Below are positions 53,651 to 62,485 of a stretch of DNA of 64,000 nucleotides, piece after piece; within the stretch, counting starts at the first letter, position 1, and the number at the start of each line of letters is the position of its first letter. Location: NCBI RefSeq assembly GCF_043195095.1, contig NZ_JBAFWN010000011.1. One strand, written 5' to 3'. Source of the DNA: NCEH01 sp043195095. GTDB taxonomy: Bacteria; Pseudomonadota; Alphaproteobacteria; Rhizobiales; Xanthobacteraceae. The notes beneath the pieces are model-generated. The model was given only the letters and a program-made list of their open reading frames with translations, was not told the DNA's origin and searched no databases. A program made the position numbers and the translations under genes.

Positions 53651-54811
53651 TCAGCTCCCGGCCGGGCGCTGCGGGGATATGGACTTCACATCCACGCGGC
53701 TGCCGGCCCGCAGCGAAAGCTGGCCCTCCGTCACCACGGTCTCCCCGTCGGAAAGGCCTTTCGTGATCACCGCCTCGCCATCCACGGTGCGAGCGACGGA
53801 GACCGGGCGCACCTGCGCCAAGCCCTTTTCAATCACGAACACGAATGCGCCGTTCTGTCCGTTCTGCACCGCCTCGGCGGGAATGGCGATCACATCCGGC
53901 TCCATGCGCAGGGTCACGGAGACGTCACCGAGGGTGCCCGGCCACAGGCGCTCGTCGTCATTGGCGAACAAGGCCCGCACCATCAGCGTGCCGGTCTGGG
54001 GATCAATCGTGTTGTCGATCGCGACCACCCGCCCGCCGTCGATGCGGTCGTTGCTGCCCTGGAGGCGCAGATCCACCTCCGCCTTGCCCATGGCGGCCCG
54101 CACCTCGCCCACATAGCGTTCCGGCACGCCAAAGGTGACATAGATGGGCTTGAACTGGCGGACGGTGGCGAGCGTATCGTCCACCCGGATCACCGCTCCG
54201 GGACGCACGCCGGAAATACCGATCCGGCCCGTCACCGGCGAAGCGATCTCATAATATGTGCGCTGCACGCGCAGGTTCTGAAGATTGGCCTCGTCCTGCT
54301 CCACCGTGGCCTTCTGCATGTCGGCGGTGGTCTTGGCGTCGTCAAGCTGGACCTGAGATACCGCGCTGCGCGCCAGCAACCCGCTGTAGCGCTCCACATC
54401 CCGCTGCGCTTTCTCGAGCTGAACCTTGTCCTTGGCGAGGGTCGCGTCGGCCTGGCGGATCTGCGCATCCACCTCGCGCGCATCCAGCACCAGCAGGACG
54501 TCGCCCTTTTTGACCGCGGCGCCGTCCTCGAACAGCACCTGCTCCACCCGGCTGGTCACGCGGGCGCGGATCGCCACGGTTACGAGCGGCTCGACGGTGC
54601 CCAGTGCTTCGAGACGCAGCGGCATGTCTTTCTGGACCGCCGGCGCCACCAGAACGGGAACCCGCCGTTCCTGCTGCGCTTGAGCGCTCGTGGCACCGCC
54701 CGTTTTTCCGATCAGGCCATGGGTCCATGCATAGGCCGCCGCGCCGATCGCAGCAAAGCCGAGAACCACCATGAGCACCCGGCGCCCGTTCGCACTGCGT
54801 CCCACACCCAT
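53651..54811 (-). CDS. Efflux RND transporter periplasmic adaptor subunit
   Basis: A 386-residue membrane fusion protein with an N-terminal membrane anchor (VLMVVLGFAAIGAAAYAW), lipoyl domain halves (VTVAIRARVTSRVEQVLFEDGAAVKKGDVLL and later YEIASPVTGRIGISGVRPGAV), an alpha-hairpin (about 100-175) and a beta-barrel/proximal domain (LRMEPDVIAIPAEAVQNGQNG). It bridges the RND pump and an outer-membrane channel. ATG 54811 follows GAGG by 5 bases. Confidence 0.94.
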   Translation of the reverse strand: MGVGRSANGRRVLMVVLGFAAIGAAAYAWTHGLIGKTGGATSAQAQQERRVPVLVAPAVQKDMPLRLEALGTVEPLVTVAIRARVTSRVEQVLFEDGAAVKKGDVLLVLDAREVDAQIRQADATLAKDKVQLEKAQRDVERYSGLLARSAVSQVQLDDAKTTADMQKATVEQDEANLQNLRVQRTYYEIASPVTGRIGISGVRPGAVIRVDDTLATVRQFKPIYVTFGVPERYVGEVRAAMGKAEVDLRLQGSNDRIDGGRVVAIDNTIDPQTGTLMVRALFANDDERLWPGTLGDVSVTLRMEPDVIAIPAEAVQNGQNGAFVFVIEKGLAQVRPVSVARTVDGEAVITKGLSDGETVVTEGQLSLRAGSRVDVKSISPQRPAGS

Positions 54812-54990
54812 GTACACCTCGACCGCGAATGCCGCACAACTCCGGATCGAGCGACTAGCCCGACCTTCCGTAAGCTTACCTCCATTTGACCCTGATTGGA
54901 CGTTGAAGAAAGCGACTTTTGGCCCTCCCCACCCCGCTTAACGCATCCGTGATCGGTCGAAATCACAGAAATCCGGCGGAGAAATATCGC

Positions 54991-56190
54991 TCACCCATAT
55001 ACCTTTATCGCTTTCTCCAGCCGCTCAAGGGCGGCATCGAGCGTGGCGTCGTGCTTGGCGAAGCAGAAGCGCACCACCGATCGCACCGCGTCCTGCGCGT
55101 AGAAGGCCGAAACCGGAATTGCGGCAACGCCATAGGTGCGCACGAGATCCAGGCAGAAGGCCTCGTCGTCGAGGCCGGGATCAAGGGCGGCCAGGTCGAT
55201 GGACAAGAAATAGGTGCCGGCACTCGGCAGAACCGGAAATCCGAGCGCGGAAAGGCCACCGGCCAGGCGGTCGCGCGCGCGCTGGAGCTGGGCGCGCATG
55301 TCCTCGAAATAGGCGTCGTCCTTGCCGAGCCCATAGGCGACCGCCGCCTGGAGGTTCGGCGGCGTCGTGAAGGTGAGGAATTGGTGGGCCTTGGAGAGCA
55401 CGCGCATCAGCTCGGGTGCGGCGCAGACCATCCCCACCTTCCAGCCGGTCATGCCGAAGATCTTGCCCGCTGACCCTATTTTCACCGTGCGCTCGCGCAT
55501 ACCCGGCAGCGCCATCAGCGGCAAATGCCGGCGCCCGTCGAACATCACGTGCTCCCACACATCGTCGCACACCGCGAGCGCGTCGAAGGCGATGCAGTGA
55601 TCGGCCAGAAGCTGCAGTTCCTCGCGGCTATGCACGACACCCGTGGGATTGTGCGGATTGTTGAACAGCACCAGTTTCGTGCGGGGGCTGAACACCTGCG
55701 CCAGCTGCTCGGCCGTAATCCGCCAGGAGGGTGGCTCCAGACGAACCAGGCGGGGCACGCCGCCGGCCCGCAGGACCAGCGGCAGATAGGCATCATAGAG
55801 CGGCTGAAACAGCACCACCTCATCGCCCGGCCGGATCAGCGCGAACAATGCCCCCGCCAACGCCTCGGTGGCGCCCGAGGTCACCATGATCTCACTCTCG
55901 GGATCGAGATCGAGCCCTTGCCAATGGCGGTAATGTGCCGCTGCCGCTTGCCGCAATTGCGGCAGGCCCATCATGGGCGGATATTGGTTCCAGCCGTTCA
56001 GCACCGCATCGGCCGCCGCCTGGCGCACATCGAGCGGACCCGGATCATCGGGAAATCCCTGCCCCAGATTGACCGCCTCGTGGGTGCGGGCAAGGCCCGA
56101 CATGACCTCGAAAATGGTGGTCGGCAGGTCGGTATAGACCGGATTGAGGCTTTGCCCGGCGCGGAGCGGGGCGGCGGCTGGCTGGGTCAT
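54991..56190 (-). CDS. PLP-dependent aminotransferase (YbdL/kynurenine aminotransferase type)
   Basis: The 399-residue class I/II aminotransferase has VTSGATEALAGALFAL, the NNPHNPTG motif, CDDVWEHVMFDG and the PLP-lysine segment SAGKIFGMTGWKVG (Lys about residue 241). This pattern matches methionine aminotransferase YbdL and CCBL-like enzymes. Start ATG 56190 (MTQPAAAPLRAGQSLNPVY) has only a weak ribosome site. The substrate is not clear from sequence. Confidence 0.88.
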   Translation of the reverse strand: MTQPAAAPLRAGQSLNPVYTDLPTTIFEVMSGLARTHEAVNLGQGFPDDPGPLDVRQAAADAVLNGWNQYPPMMGLPQLRQAAAAHYRHWQGLDLDPESEIMVTSGATEALAGALFALIRPGDEVVLFQPLYDAYLPLVLRAGGVPRLVRLEPPSWRITAEQLAQVFSPRTKLVLFNNPHNPTGVVHSREELQLLADHCIAFDALAVCDDVWEHVMFDGRRHLPLMALPGMRERTVKIGSAGKIFGMTGWKVGMVCAAPELMRVLSKAHQFLTFTTPPNLQAAVAYGLGKDDAYFEDMRAQLQRARDRLAGGLSALGFPVLPSAGTYFLSIDLAALDPGLDDEAFCLDLVRTYGVAAIPVSAFYAQDAVRSVVRFCFAKHDATLDAALERLEKAIKVYG

Positions 56191-56302
56191 GATGGGACGC
56201 ACGCGATCGTTCTGAGGATGGGCATTCGAACCGGCGTGTGGCAGAGCGGGAATCCCTGCGCCCGTCAAGGCGTATGCTCAAAGTCCGGCGGATGCTTTGC
56301 CC

Positions 56303-56599
56303 TTATGCGGTCTTCACCTCGGGGGCCGAAAGTGGAACCAGGGCTGCTGCAAGTTCCTCGTCGGTCACGGTGGAGAGGGGCTTCAGCAGCTTCGCCGCCC
56401 GCGTGCGCTCGCCGGCCCGCATGACGAGGATCACGGTTTCCGCACCCCCGCAGGCGGGATCACCGCAGGCAATTTCGCTGACCGAAACCGAAGCGTCCTC
56501 GTCGAGACCCAGAATGCGCCGGACGCTGTCAGCGAGGGTTCGGCTCGCATCGCGCGCACCCTGCCCCTCGCCGCGGCCCCGCATAAACAATCGCACCAT
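56303..56599 (-). CDS. Small conserved-looking protein with a CGDPAC motif
   Basis: A 98-residue product. The notable segment is VSEIACGDPACGGAETVILVM (about residues 43-63), a Cys-x4-Cys motif between predicted strands, followed by a KLLKPLSTVTDEEL tail. The motif resembles a small family of cytosolic proteins, but I cannot name it. ATG 56599 has GGAGG six bases upstream. It follows the antiporter gene by 51 bp in the same orientation and may be cotranscribed. Confidence 0.65.
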   Translation of the reverse strand: MVRLFMRGRGEGQGARDASRTLADSVRRILGLDEDASVSVSEIACGDPACGGAETVILVMRAGERTRAAKLLKPLSTVTDEELAAALVPLSAPEVKTA

Positions 56600-56650
56600 A
56601 AGATACCTCCCTGGCTGCGTCGCGGCCGTGCCGCGCCGCACACGTGGCGC

Positions 56651-58432
56651 TCAAAATGTGTCCGACTGATTGCGGCCTTTGCGAGCCAGACGCAGAAATC
56701 CCTGGATGAATTGCGTTCCGCGCCCGGCGTCTTCGCGCTCCAGACGCAGCGCCGCCAGGGTCACACGGCCATTTTCCACTTGGCGCACCTCGATGGCCGC
56801 ATGGCCGAACACGATCCGCATGCCGGGGGCGGGACGATCATCGGTGCGGTCCGCGAAGGCGGCCGCAACGGTGAACGCCTGATCCCTGGGCGGAATCGGC
56901 AGGCCGTAAAGCTCACCGATGTCGCCGAGCCGGATATCGCCGGCGAACGGGAAAGCCGCATCCTGCCCCCAGACCAGTTCCTCCAGCATGAACAGCCGAT
57001 CCAATTGGTGAACCCGCTGCGGCGGTGTCAGCAGGTAGACATAGTCGCGCGCCAGCAGAAGACCCGCTTCTTCGGGGCCGAGGACTTTCCCCTCCCGCAC
57101 CACCAGGACCATGCGCGCCCAGTCCGGCAGCAGGTCTGCGCGTATGCCGACGGTTCCCGCCGCCACGGGATAGGCCACGAGCTCATGCTCGCTCTGGCCC
57201 GGCAGGTCGATCTCGAAGCGCTGCGGCTCACGCAGGGGATCGGCCAGTGCCACATCCAGCCGTCGCGCAGCGAGGGCCAGCGTCCAGCCATGCAGCAAAA
57301 GCGAGGTCACCACCACGATGAAGGCGATGTTGAAATAGGCGTGTGCCCCCGGCAGGCCGGCGAGCATGGGGATGGTGGCCAGGAAGATGGAGACGGCGCC
57401 GCGCAGCCCGGCCCAGGACACGAACAGCTTCTCCCGGAACGAAAAGCCGAACGGCCACAAGCAGAGGAATACCGTCGCCGGACGCCCGAGCAAGATCAGG
57501 AAGGCGGCGACACCCAGCCCCGGCAGTATCGAATCGACCAGGCTGTGGGGCGAAACCAGCAGGCCGAGCATCACGAACATGACGATCTGGCACAGCCAGG
57601 TCACCGTATCGTGGAAGCTGGTAATCGCTGCCAGCGCCCGCACCGGCCGGTTGCCCATCACCAAGCCGGCCAGATAAACGGCGAGGAAGCCGGAGCCGTG
57701 CAGCACGGAGGTGAAGGCGAAGATCACGATTGCCGAAGCGACCACGAACACGGGATGCAAGCCCGCCGGCAGATCCACCCGGTTGATCATGAAGGTGAGC
57801 AGGAAACCTCCGGCGACGCCGATCACAATGCCGAGCACCAGTTCCTGTCCCGCCCCGGCCAGGATGTCCCAGCCCGCATGGGTCGCGCCCGCCATCATCA
57901 ATTCCACCAGGATGATGGTGAGAAAGACGGCGGCAGGATCGTTGGTGGCGGATTCGATCTCGATCACCGCCCCCACCCGGCGGCCAAGGCGCAGTCCCTG
58001 TGCCCGCACCAGGAACAGAACGGCGGCGGCATCGGTGGAGGCAACGATGGCTCCGACCAGCAAACCCTCCAGAAACCCGAGGCCCAGCAGCACCATGGCC
58101 GCGCCCGCCACCAGCGCCGCCGTGATGAAGACACCGGCCGTGGACAACAGGAACGCCGGGGCGAGCGCGCCACGCATGGTGGTTGCCCGCATGCGCAGGC
58201 CACCGTCGAACAGGATCACCGCCAAGGCGGCCGAACCCACGACATAGGTCGCCCCGTAATCGCTGAAATGAATGCCGCCCGGCCCATCCTCACCGGCGAG
58301 CACGCCGATCAGAAGGAAGATCAGCAGCAACGGGGCGCCGAAGCGCGCGGCCAGGAGGCTCGACAGCGTGCCGACCACCACCAGGGCCGCACACACCAAC
58401 AGCACCAGATTCGATAGGCCGATCACTTCCAT
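56651..58432 (-). CDS. Potassium/proton antiporter (NhaP2/CvrA type)
   Basis: A 593-residue protein: a CPA1 cation/proton antiporter membrane domain of about 13 helices (residues 1-395), containing the ND motif (IEIESATNDPAAVFL) and VSWAGLRGAVSIFLATIP, then a TrkA_C-like domain (about 415-480) and a C-terminal CorC_HlyC-like domain (about 485-580). This architecture matches CvrA/NhaP2, which exports potassium for protons. Followed after 51 bp by the small CGDPAC gene. Confidence 0.92.
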   Translation of the reverse strand: MEVIGLSNLVLLVCAALVVVGTLSSLLAARFGAPLLLIFLLIGVLAGEDGPGGIHFSDYGATYVVGSAALAVILFDGGLRMRATTMRGALAPAFLLSTAGVFITAALVAGAAMVLLGLGFLEGLLVGAIVASTDAAAVLFLVRAQGLRLGRRVGAVIEIESATNDPAAVFLTIILVELMMAGATHAGWDILAGAGQELVLGIVIGVAGGFLLTFMINRVDLPAGLHPVFVVASAIVIFAFTSVLHGSGFLAVYLAGLVMGNRPVRALAAITSFHDTVTWLCQIVMFVMLGLLVSPHSLVDSILPGLGVAAFLILLGRPATVFLCLWPFGFSFREKLFVSWAGLRGAVSIFLATIPMLAGLPGAHAYFNIAFIVVVTSLLLHGWTLALAARRLDVALADPLREPQRFEIDLPGQSEHELVAYPVAAGTVGIRADLLPDWARMVLVVREGKVLGPEEAGLLLARDYVYLLTPPQRVHQLDRLFMLEELVWGQDAAFPFAGDIRLGDIGELYGLPIPPRDQAFTVAAAFADRTDDRPAPGMRIVFGHAAIEVRQVENGRVTLAALRLEREDAGRGTQFIQGFLRLARKGRNQSDTF

Positions 58433-58581
58433 ACGTGGCTGAATCCCTGCATTCGTCTCAGTTCTGGGACATGCGGCGCTTGCCTGTAGCCCGATTGCGA
58501 CACTGGGCGTATAAAAACCCCATGTGACGCTAAGGCCAACACAACGTGCCGCGGCAGATCAGCCGAAGATGGATACGACCC

Positions 58582-58875
58582 ATGCCGTCAGATTTCGCTG
58601 CCCGTGCCTTTCTGGTCAGGGCGTGCTTGCGTACCGCATCGGGCGCCACGGTCCTGGAACCGGATACCGTTTGCTTCGATCTCGACCTGGCATTGCAGAT
58701 CGCCGGCGACGATCTTCCCTTCGTGGCGGGAGTCGCGGTGTTTGCCCTGGACGCGGACGGGCAGGTGCTGAGCCGGTTTCCTTTGCTGAGCAAGGGCGTG
58801 CAAATTCCAGCACCGCAGGCTGTCGCCCTGGTCTGGCCGACGCCCACGGCGACGAAAGCTATCGCGGCGGCGTGA
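58582..58875 (+). CDS. Hypothetical small protein, alphaproteobacterial type
   Basis: A 97-residue product with the pattern FLVRACLRTASGATVLEPDTVCFD...LALQIAGDDLPFVAGVAVFALDADGQVLSRFPLLSKGVQIP. I remember similar short proteins in Hyphomicrobiales but no function. A GTG at 58546 would extend it by 12 residues; ATG 58582 starts closer to the conserved part. It converges with the zinc-ribbon gene, with 19 bp between. Confidence 0.55.
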   Translation: MPSDFAARAFLVRACLRTASGATVLEPDTVCFDLDLALQIAGDDLPFVAGVAVFALDADGQVLSRFPLLSKGVQIPAPQAVALVWPTPTATKAIAAA

Positions 58876-58894
58876 GGGACGCGCGGATCGCCGG

Positions 58895-59098
58895 TCAGCC
58901 GCGATTCGCCATGAAACGCACCGCCTCGATCGGCGACGTGAAATTGTAGATGCGCACATTCTTGCTGCCGCACAGGTCGCAGCGCAGGGTAATCGTCTCC
59001 GCCGCCTTCTCGTCTTGCGCATCCGCCGGCTGAAGGCGGGGCGTCTCAGAGGAGATGATGGAGCGGCGGCGGCATCTTGGGCATTCGGCACAGATCAT
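58895..59098 (-). CDS. Small zinc-ribbon-like protein
   Basis: A 67-residue product with two Cys clusters, CAECPRC near the start and CDLCG at about residue 41, which could bind one zinc ion. The tail KNVRIYNFTSPIEAVRFMANRG is compact and non-repetitive. ATG 59098 is preferred; a TTG at 59116 is in frame. Function unknown. It is followed, leftwards, by the hypothetical 58582 gene in the opposite orientation. Confidence 0.6.
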   Translation of the reverse strand: MICAECPRCRRRSIISSETPRLQPADAQDEKAAETITLRCDLCGSKNVRIYNFTSPIEAVRFMANRG

Positions 59099-59128
59099 TT
59101 TGCAGTATAACGCCAAAGGGGTCTGCGA

Positions 59129-59839
59129 TCATAGCGATCCGCGCGCCTTGCGGGTATTGAGGAAGAGACCGGCCCAGGCTTGCGGCGGAAGCGCGTCGCC
59201 CAGGCCGATGGCTTCCAGGAAGCCGGGCACGATCGACCCGTGTGCCGCAGTCAGCGCATCATAATCGAGCACCGTCACCGAATCGCTCCCGAAACCCTCC
59301 CGGAACGGCGCAAGCCGCGCGTCATAATCCCAAAGCCAGGAATCGTCCTCGGTATAATTATATTCCTCGCGCTGAATGGCACCGCCCCACAGATCCCGGA
59401 CTCTTTCGAGTTGCGCACGATAGGACGCCCGGTAGGCCGCCTTCTCCCGCAGGCAGGCGATGATCCGCACCGGCTGGGGTAGCGCATTGCGCAGCCACGC
59501 AACTTCGTCCCCGTGGCGCAACAGGCACACGCCCTCGGCTGAGAACAGGCAGGCTCGACCGGTGTGGGCGGCACCGAATGCCGCAAGCTCCTGCGCCACG
59601 GTGCGGCGATAGGTTTCGTCAAAGACCAGCCCGCTGCCGAGGCGGAACGTGGAGGGGCGGTGCAGGCGCATGGCGGCCGCGTGCAATTCCACATGATTAT
59701 CGGCGAAGTGGCGACCGCTATAAAAAGCGCATCCCGCCTGCAGCAGGGCGTCGCGCGCACCGTCCAACACATGTTGAATCGAAGTGGTGCCGGTCTTGTG
59801 GAAGCCGATATGGACGATGCTTCCGGCTCGCTGGATCAC
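59129..59839 (-). CDS. Sulfotransferase-like protein
   Basis: A 236-residue protein starting SIVHIGFHKTGTTSIQHVLD, which is the PAPS-binding 5'-phosphosulfate loop of sulfotransferase-family proteins (residues about 10-22). RIIACLREKAAYRASYRAQLERV matches the 3'-phosphate-binding region (expected Arg and Ser). GTG 59839 follows GAGAG. The acceptor, perhaps a capsule or LPS sugar, is unknown. It lies 30 bp from the zinc-ribbon gene in the same orientation, so the two may be cotranscribed. Confidence 0.78.
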   Translation of the reverse strand: MIQRAGSIVHIGFHKTGTTSIQHVLDGARDALLQAGCAFYSGRHFADNHVELHAAAMRLHRPSTFRLGSGLVFDETYRRTVAQELAAFGAAHTGRACLFSAEGVCLLRHGDEVAWLRNALPQPVRIIACLREKAAYRASYRAQLERVRDLWGGAIQREEYNYTEDDSWLWDYDARLAPFREGFGSDSVTVLDYDALTAAHGSIVPGFLEAIGLGDALPPQAWAGLFLNTRKARGSL

Positions 59840-59982
59840 CGTCGCGCTCTCCGCTCAGGACCGACTCGCACCCTGTTGTCCCGGCCGCCACTGTGGAACC
59901 TCGGGACGCAGCATGCAGAGTTGCATGCCTTGGTCCGATCAAGGATCCGCGTTCGGAAGGTAACGGTCCAGTGGCGTCGCAT

Positions 59983-60059
59983 TGGCGACCCCGGCAGGGC
60001 TCGAACCTGCGACCTGCCGCTTAGAAGGCGGCTGCTCTATCCAGCTGAGCTACGGGGCC
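59983..60059 (-). tRNA. tRNA-Arg (anticodon TCT)
   Basis: On the minus strand it begins GGCCCCGTAGCTCAGCTGG. The D arm, anticodon loop CTTCTAA (anticodon TCT) and T arm GCAGGTTCGAGCCCTGC are intact; the acceptor stem ends with discriminator G and an encoded CCA (59983-59985). 77 nt with CCA. Confidence 0.97.
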
Positions 60060-60133
60060 GGCGCAGCCGTTCTAACATGAACCCGCTGCGGTTTCGCCCC
60101 GCGGCGAGCCCTCATCCACCGATGGCGCGGCCC

Positions 60134-60439
60134 TCAATGGGTCCATTGACCCAGGCGGCGGAAGGCGAAATTGTCCGAATAGGCGATCTTGCGCCGCACC
60201 GGCTCGTGCGGCTCGAACACCTGATAGGGAATGCCACGGCGCTCGGCATAAGCCACCGCTTCTTCCTTGGTTTCGAAACGCAGATGAATCTGGCTCTTCA
60301 TATCGGCGGAGCTGGTGTAGCCCATCAGCGGCTCAACGGAGCGGGCACGCTCCGGCTCATATTCGAGCACCCAATGCTTGGTCTTGCCCACGCCGGACTG
60401 CATCGCGTTGCGCGCCGGCTTGAAGATGCGTGCCACCAT
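60134..60439 (-). CDS. ETC complex I subunit, NDUFS4-like
   Basis: A 101-residue protein with MVARIFKPARNAMQSGVGKTKHWVLEYEP, then PLMGYTSSADMKSQIHLRFETKEEAVAYAERRGIPYQVFEP and NFAFRRLGQWTH, matching the accessory NDUFS4 (18 kDa, AQDQ) family of respiratory complex I found in alphaproteobacteria and mitochondria. Probable stabilising subunit of NADH dehydrogenase at the membrane. Not near the nuo operon here, as is usual. Confidence 0.93.
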   Translation of the reverse strand: MVARIFKPARNAMQSGVGKTKHWVLEYEPERARSVEPLMGYTSSADMKSQIHLRFETKEEAVAYAERRGIPYQVFEPHEPVRRKIAYSDNFAFRRLGQWTH

Positions 60440-60568
60440 TGCTCGCTTGCCCCGATGTCTCGCCAGCCCGAAGCCGGAGGTGCGTTCCCCGACAGGCCGC
60501 GCCGCCGAAAATTGGTAAGTTGAATGCTTCTAGCGTGGCACGACGGCGCTGGCAATGCGCGCCAGCGC

Positions 60569-60597
60569 CCCCACCGCCAGCAACACCGGCGGTGGGG
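60569..60597 (-). terminator. Hairpin after the small secreted gene at 60613
   Basis: CCCCACCGCC (60569-60578) and GGCGGTGGGG (60588-60597) form a perfect 10-bp stem with a 9-base loop, beginning 16 bases beyond the stop codon. Without a T-run it is a likely rather than certain terminator. Confidence 0.5.
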
Positions 60598-60612
60598 ATT
60601 TGCGTGTCAGGA

Positions 60613-60888
60613 TCAGGAATTGATCATCTTGAGGCAGGTGGCGGCAGCTTCGGCGGAAGCGCGGGCCGTCCCCTGGTTGATCTGGCCAGACATCACGAGG
60701 CTCTTGGTCTGGGCGGTAACGACCGAGCGCGCGTCGACGCCGGGCTTGAACTGCGGCGCGGCGGCGGCATAGATCGCCTGCGCATCGGGCGTGAGGCCGG
60801 CGGCGCATTTATTGGCCGCGGGGCGATCCGCGAACACCGAGGTGGAGACAAGGCAAAGGCTCAGGGCCGCGATCGTCTTGAAGGTCAC
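60613..60888 (-). CDS. Small secreted protein of unknown family
   Basis: A 91-residue product with a signal peptide (TFKTIAALSLCLVSTSVFA) and an Ala-rich mature part (CAAGLTPDAQAIYAAAAPQF, then TARASAEAAATCLKMI) with two cysteines, one near each end, that may pair. The GTG at 60888 has GGAG six bases upstream, so I prefer it over the ATG at 60900. Similar short periplasmic proteins occur in Hyphomicrobiales; function is unknown. Confidence 0.68.
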   Translation of the reverse strand: MTFKTIAALSLCLVSTSVFADRPAANKCAAGLTPDAQAIYAAAAPQFKPGVDARSVVTAQTKSLVMSGQINQGTARASAEAAATCLKMINS

Positions 60889-60920
60889 AGGCTTCTCCAT
60901 CGTGATGGCAAGGGACCGCT

Positions 60921-61244
60921 TCAGCGCACGCCGACTCGGTTCACCGGTCCGCCGGCATTGGCGCCATACCCCGGCGCGCCGACACCAACGCCCGGCGTAA
61001 CGCCGACGCCGGCGGCACCGGCGCCCACACCAGGACGTACGCCGACCCCGGTGCGATTGGCAACACATCCCGCCGGATAACCGGGACGGGTGCAATAGAC
61101 GACGCGGGGCGCGGGCCGCACCACGCAGCCCACGGGAACGCCGGGGCCGGTGCAATAGACGACGGCTTGGCTCGGAGTGGGCACGACCGCACCGGCGGCC
61201 AGGGCCAGAACGGCTGCGGAAAGCATGACGGCGAGGCGAGGCAT
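60921..61244 (-). CDS. Small secreted Gly/Pro/Val-rich repeat protein
   Basis: The 107-residue product has a signal peptide (VMLSAAVLALAAGAVVPTPSQA), then two copies of VVYCTxPGxPxGCV (about residues 28-42 and 48-62) and a low-complexity VGVxPGVGAG tail. Two cysteines per copy suggest a disulfide-pinned turn. The ATG at 61244 has GGAG upstream. It is followed by the other small secreted gene at 60613 in the same orientation, 32 bp on, so they may form a unit. No known function. Confidence 0.7.
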   Translation of the reverse strand: MPRLAVMLSAAVLALAAGAVVPTPSQAVVYCTGPGVPVGCVVRPAPRVVYCTRPGYPAGCVANRTGVGVRPGVGAGAAGVGVTPGVGVGAPGYGANAGGPVNRVGVR

Positions 61245-61442
61245 GGCTCAACTCCGAGAGAAATCGGTACTAAGCGTTAGGCGTGCGGAGGGACGTTCTC
61301 AATGGCGATTCTTGACCCTTCACAGCAATAAATGGGGAAGAATTCCGCCCACATGCCTCGCCCCCTGACGCAGGCGTGCTAAATGACGGTAATTATTTCA
61401 GCTTGTCTCAAACTTGGCGCAGCCCGGAGACCGAGGCGCGGA

Positions 61443-62465
61443 ATGGACGAAAACCAGCGATCCTCTAGAGACGCACAAGGCGAGGCGGGCACGTCCCCGG
61501 CGTTTGACGACGCTTTCACGCATATGGCGGCGCTGCGCCAGCGGCCCGGCTTCGTGATGGCGGTCGATGAGGCCATGCGCGGGCTCTTGGGCATGTATCG
61601 TGGCCACCTGCTGCCAAACCGTATTCTCAACGACCGCGGGCGTCTGGCCCTCGCCTTGTGCACGCTCTATCTGCACCACGAGCCGGACCAGAACGGCGTG
61701 GGCCTCACCGTCACGCGGCTGACCAATCTATGCCAGAGCTCCGGAATTTGCAGTCGCGGGCGCGCGAAGGCGATGATCCTGCTGATGCGTTGGGCCGGCT
61801 TTCTTGAAGTCGGACGGGCGTCGGATGCGCGCGCGCTCGGCGGCCGCACGCGTCCCTTGGTGCCCACGCCGCGGCTGGTGGATGAGCAGACCCGGCGCTG
61901 GATGGTCATCGGTGGCGCTTTGGCGCGCCTCGATCCGGTCGGCGGCCGCATCGTCGCTGAGCTGGAACATCCGGATTTCTTCGGCGCGCTGATTCGGCAA
62001 CTCGGCCGGCGCTATGTGGCGGGCTTTCGCTTGCTTGAGACTGCCCCCGCACTTGGCCTGTTCGCGGACCGGGACGGCGGGTTCATGATGGCTTTTCTGC
62101 TCGCCATGGCCGCTAACGACGCGCATGCGGCCGGTTGCGCGGCGCCCGCCGCCGTGTCCATCTCGGCGCTGGCGCGCGGCTGCCATGTGTCCCGGGCCCA
62201 TGTCCTGAAATTGGCGCGTGAAGCGGAGGCGGAGGGCCTCGTTGAACGTCTTCCGGGGCTGGAAGGCGGGGTCTTGGGCACGTCCGCCCTGCAGGCCGCA
62301 GTGGAAGATTTCTTCGCCGCCGCCTTCTCGACGCTGATGTGCGCCGGACGCGACGCCTTGGTGGAGATGGACGCCCTCAACCAGCGGGGAACCGGCACCA
62401 TGGCCCATCCCCCGCTGATTCCCACCCTGCCGGACACCGGGCGCGGTCCCGATATCAGGGCCTGA
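61443..62465 (+). CDS. Probable transcriptional regulator with two helix-turn-helix regions
   Basis: A 340-residue, mostly helical protein. One predicted winged-helix segment is at about residues 78-120 (VTRLTNLCQSSGICSRGRAKAMILLMRWAGFLEV), another at about 230-270 (SISALARGCHVSRAHVLKLAREAEAEGLVERL), the second resembling MarR-type DNA readers. The Met-rich hydrophobic segment (FMMAFLLAMAANDAHAAGC) sits between. ATG 61443 follows GAGG at six bases. Targets unknown; it is divergent from the small secreted genes. Confidence 0.6.
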   Translation: MDENQRSSRDAQGEAGTSPAFDDAFTHMAALRQRPGFVMAVDEAMRGLLGMYRGHLLPNRILNDRGRLALALCTLYLHHEPDQNGVGLTVTRLTNLCQSSGICSRGRAKAMILLMRWAGFLEVGRASDARALGGRTRPLVPTPRLVDEQTRRWMVIGGALARLDPVGGRIVAELEHPDFFGALIRQLGRRYVAGFRLLETAPALGLFADRDGGFMMAFLLAMAANDAHAAGCAAPAAVSISALARGCHVSRAHVLKLAREAEAEGLVERLPGLEGGVLGTSALQAAVEDFFAAAFSTLMCAGRDALVEMDALNQRGTGTMAHPPLIPTLPDTGRGPDIRA

Positions 62466-62485
62466 ACGCAAGACCAACCCCGCCC

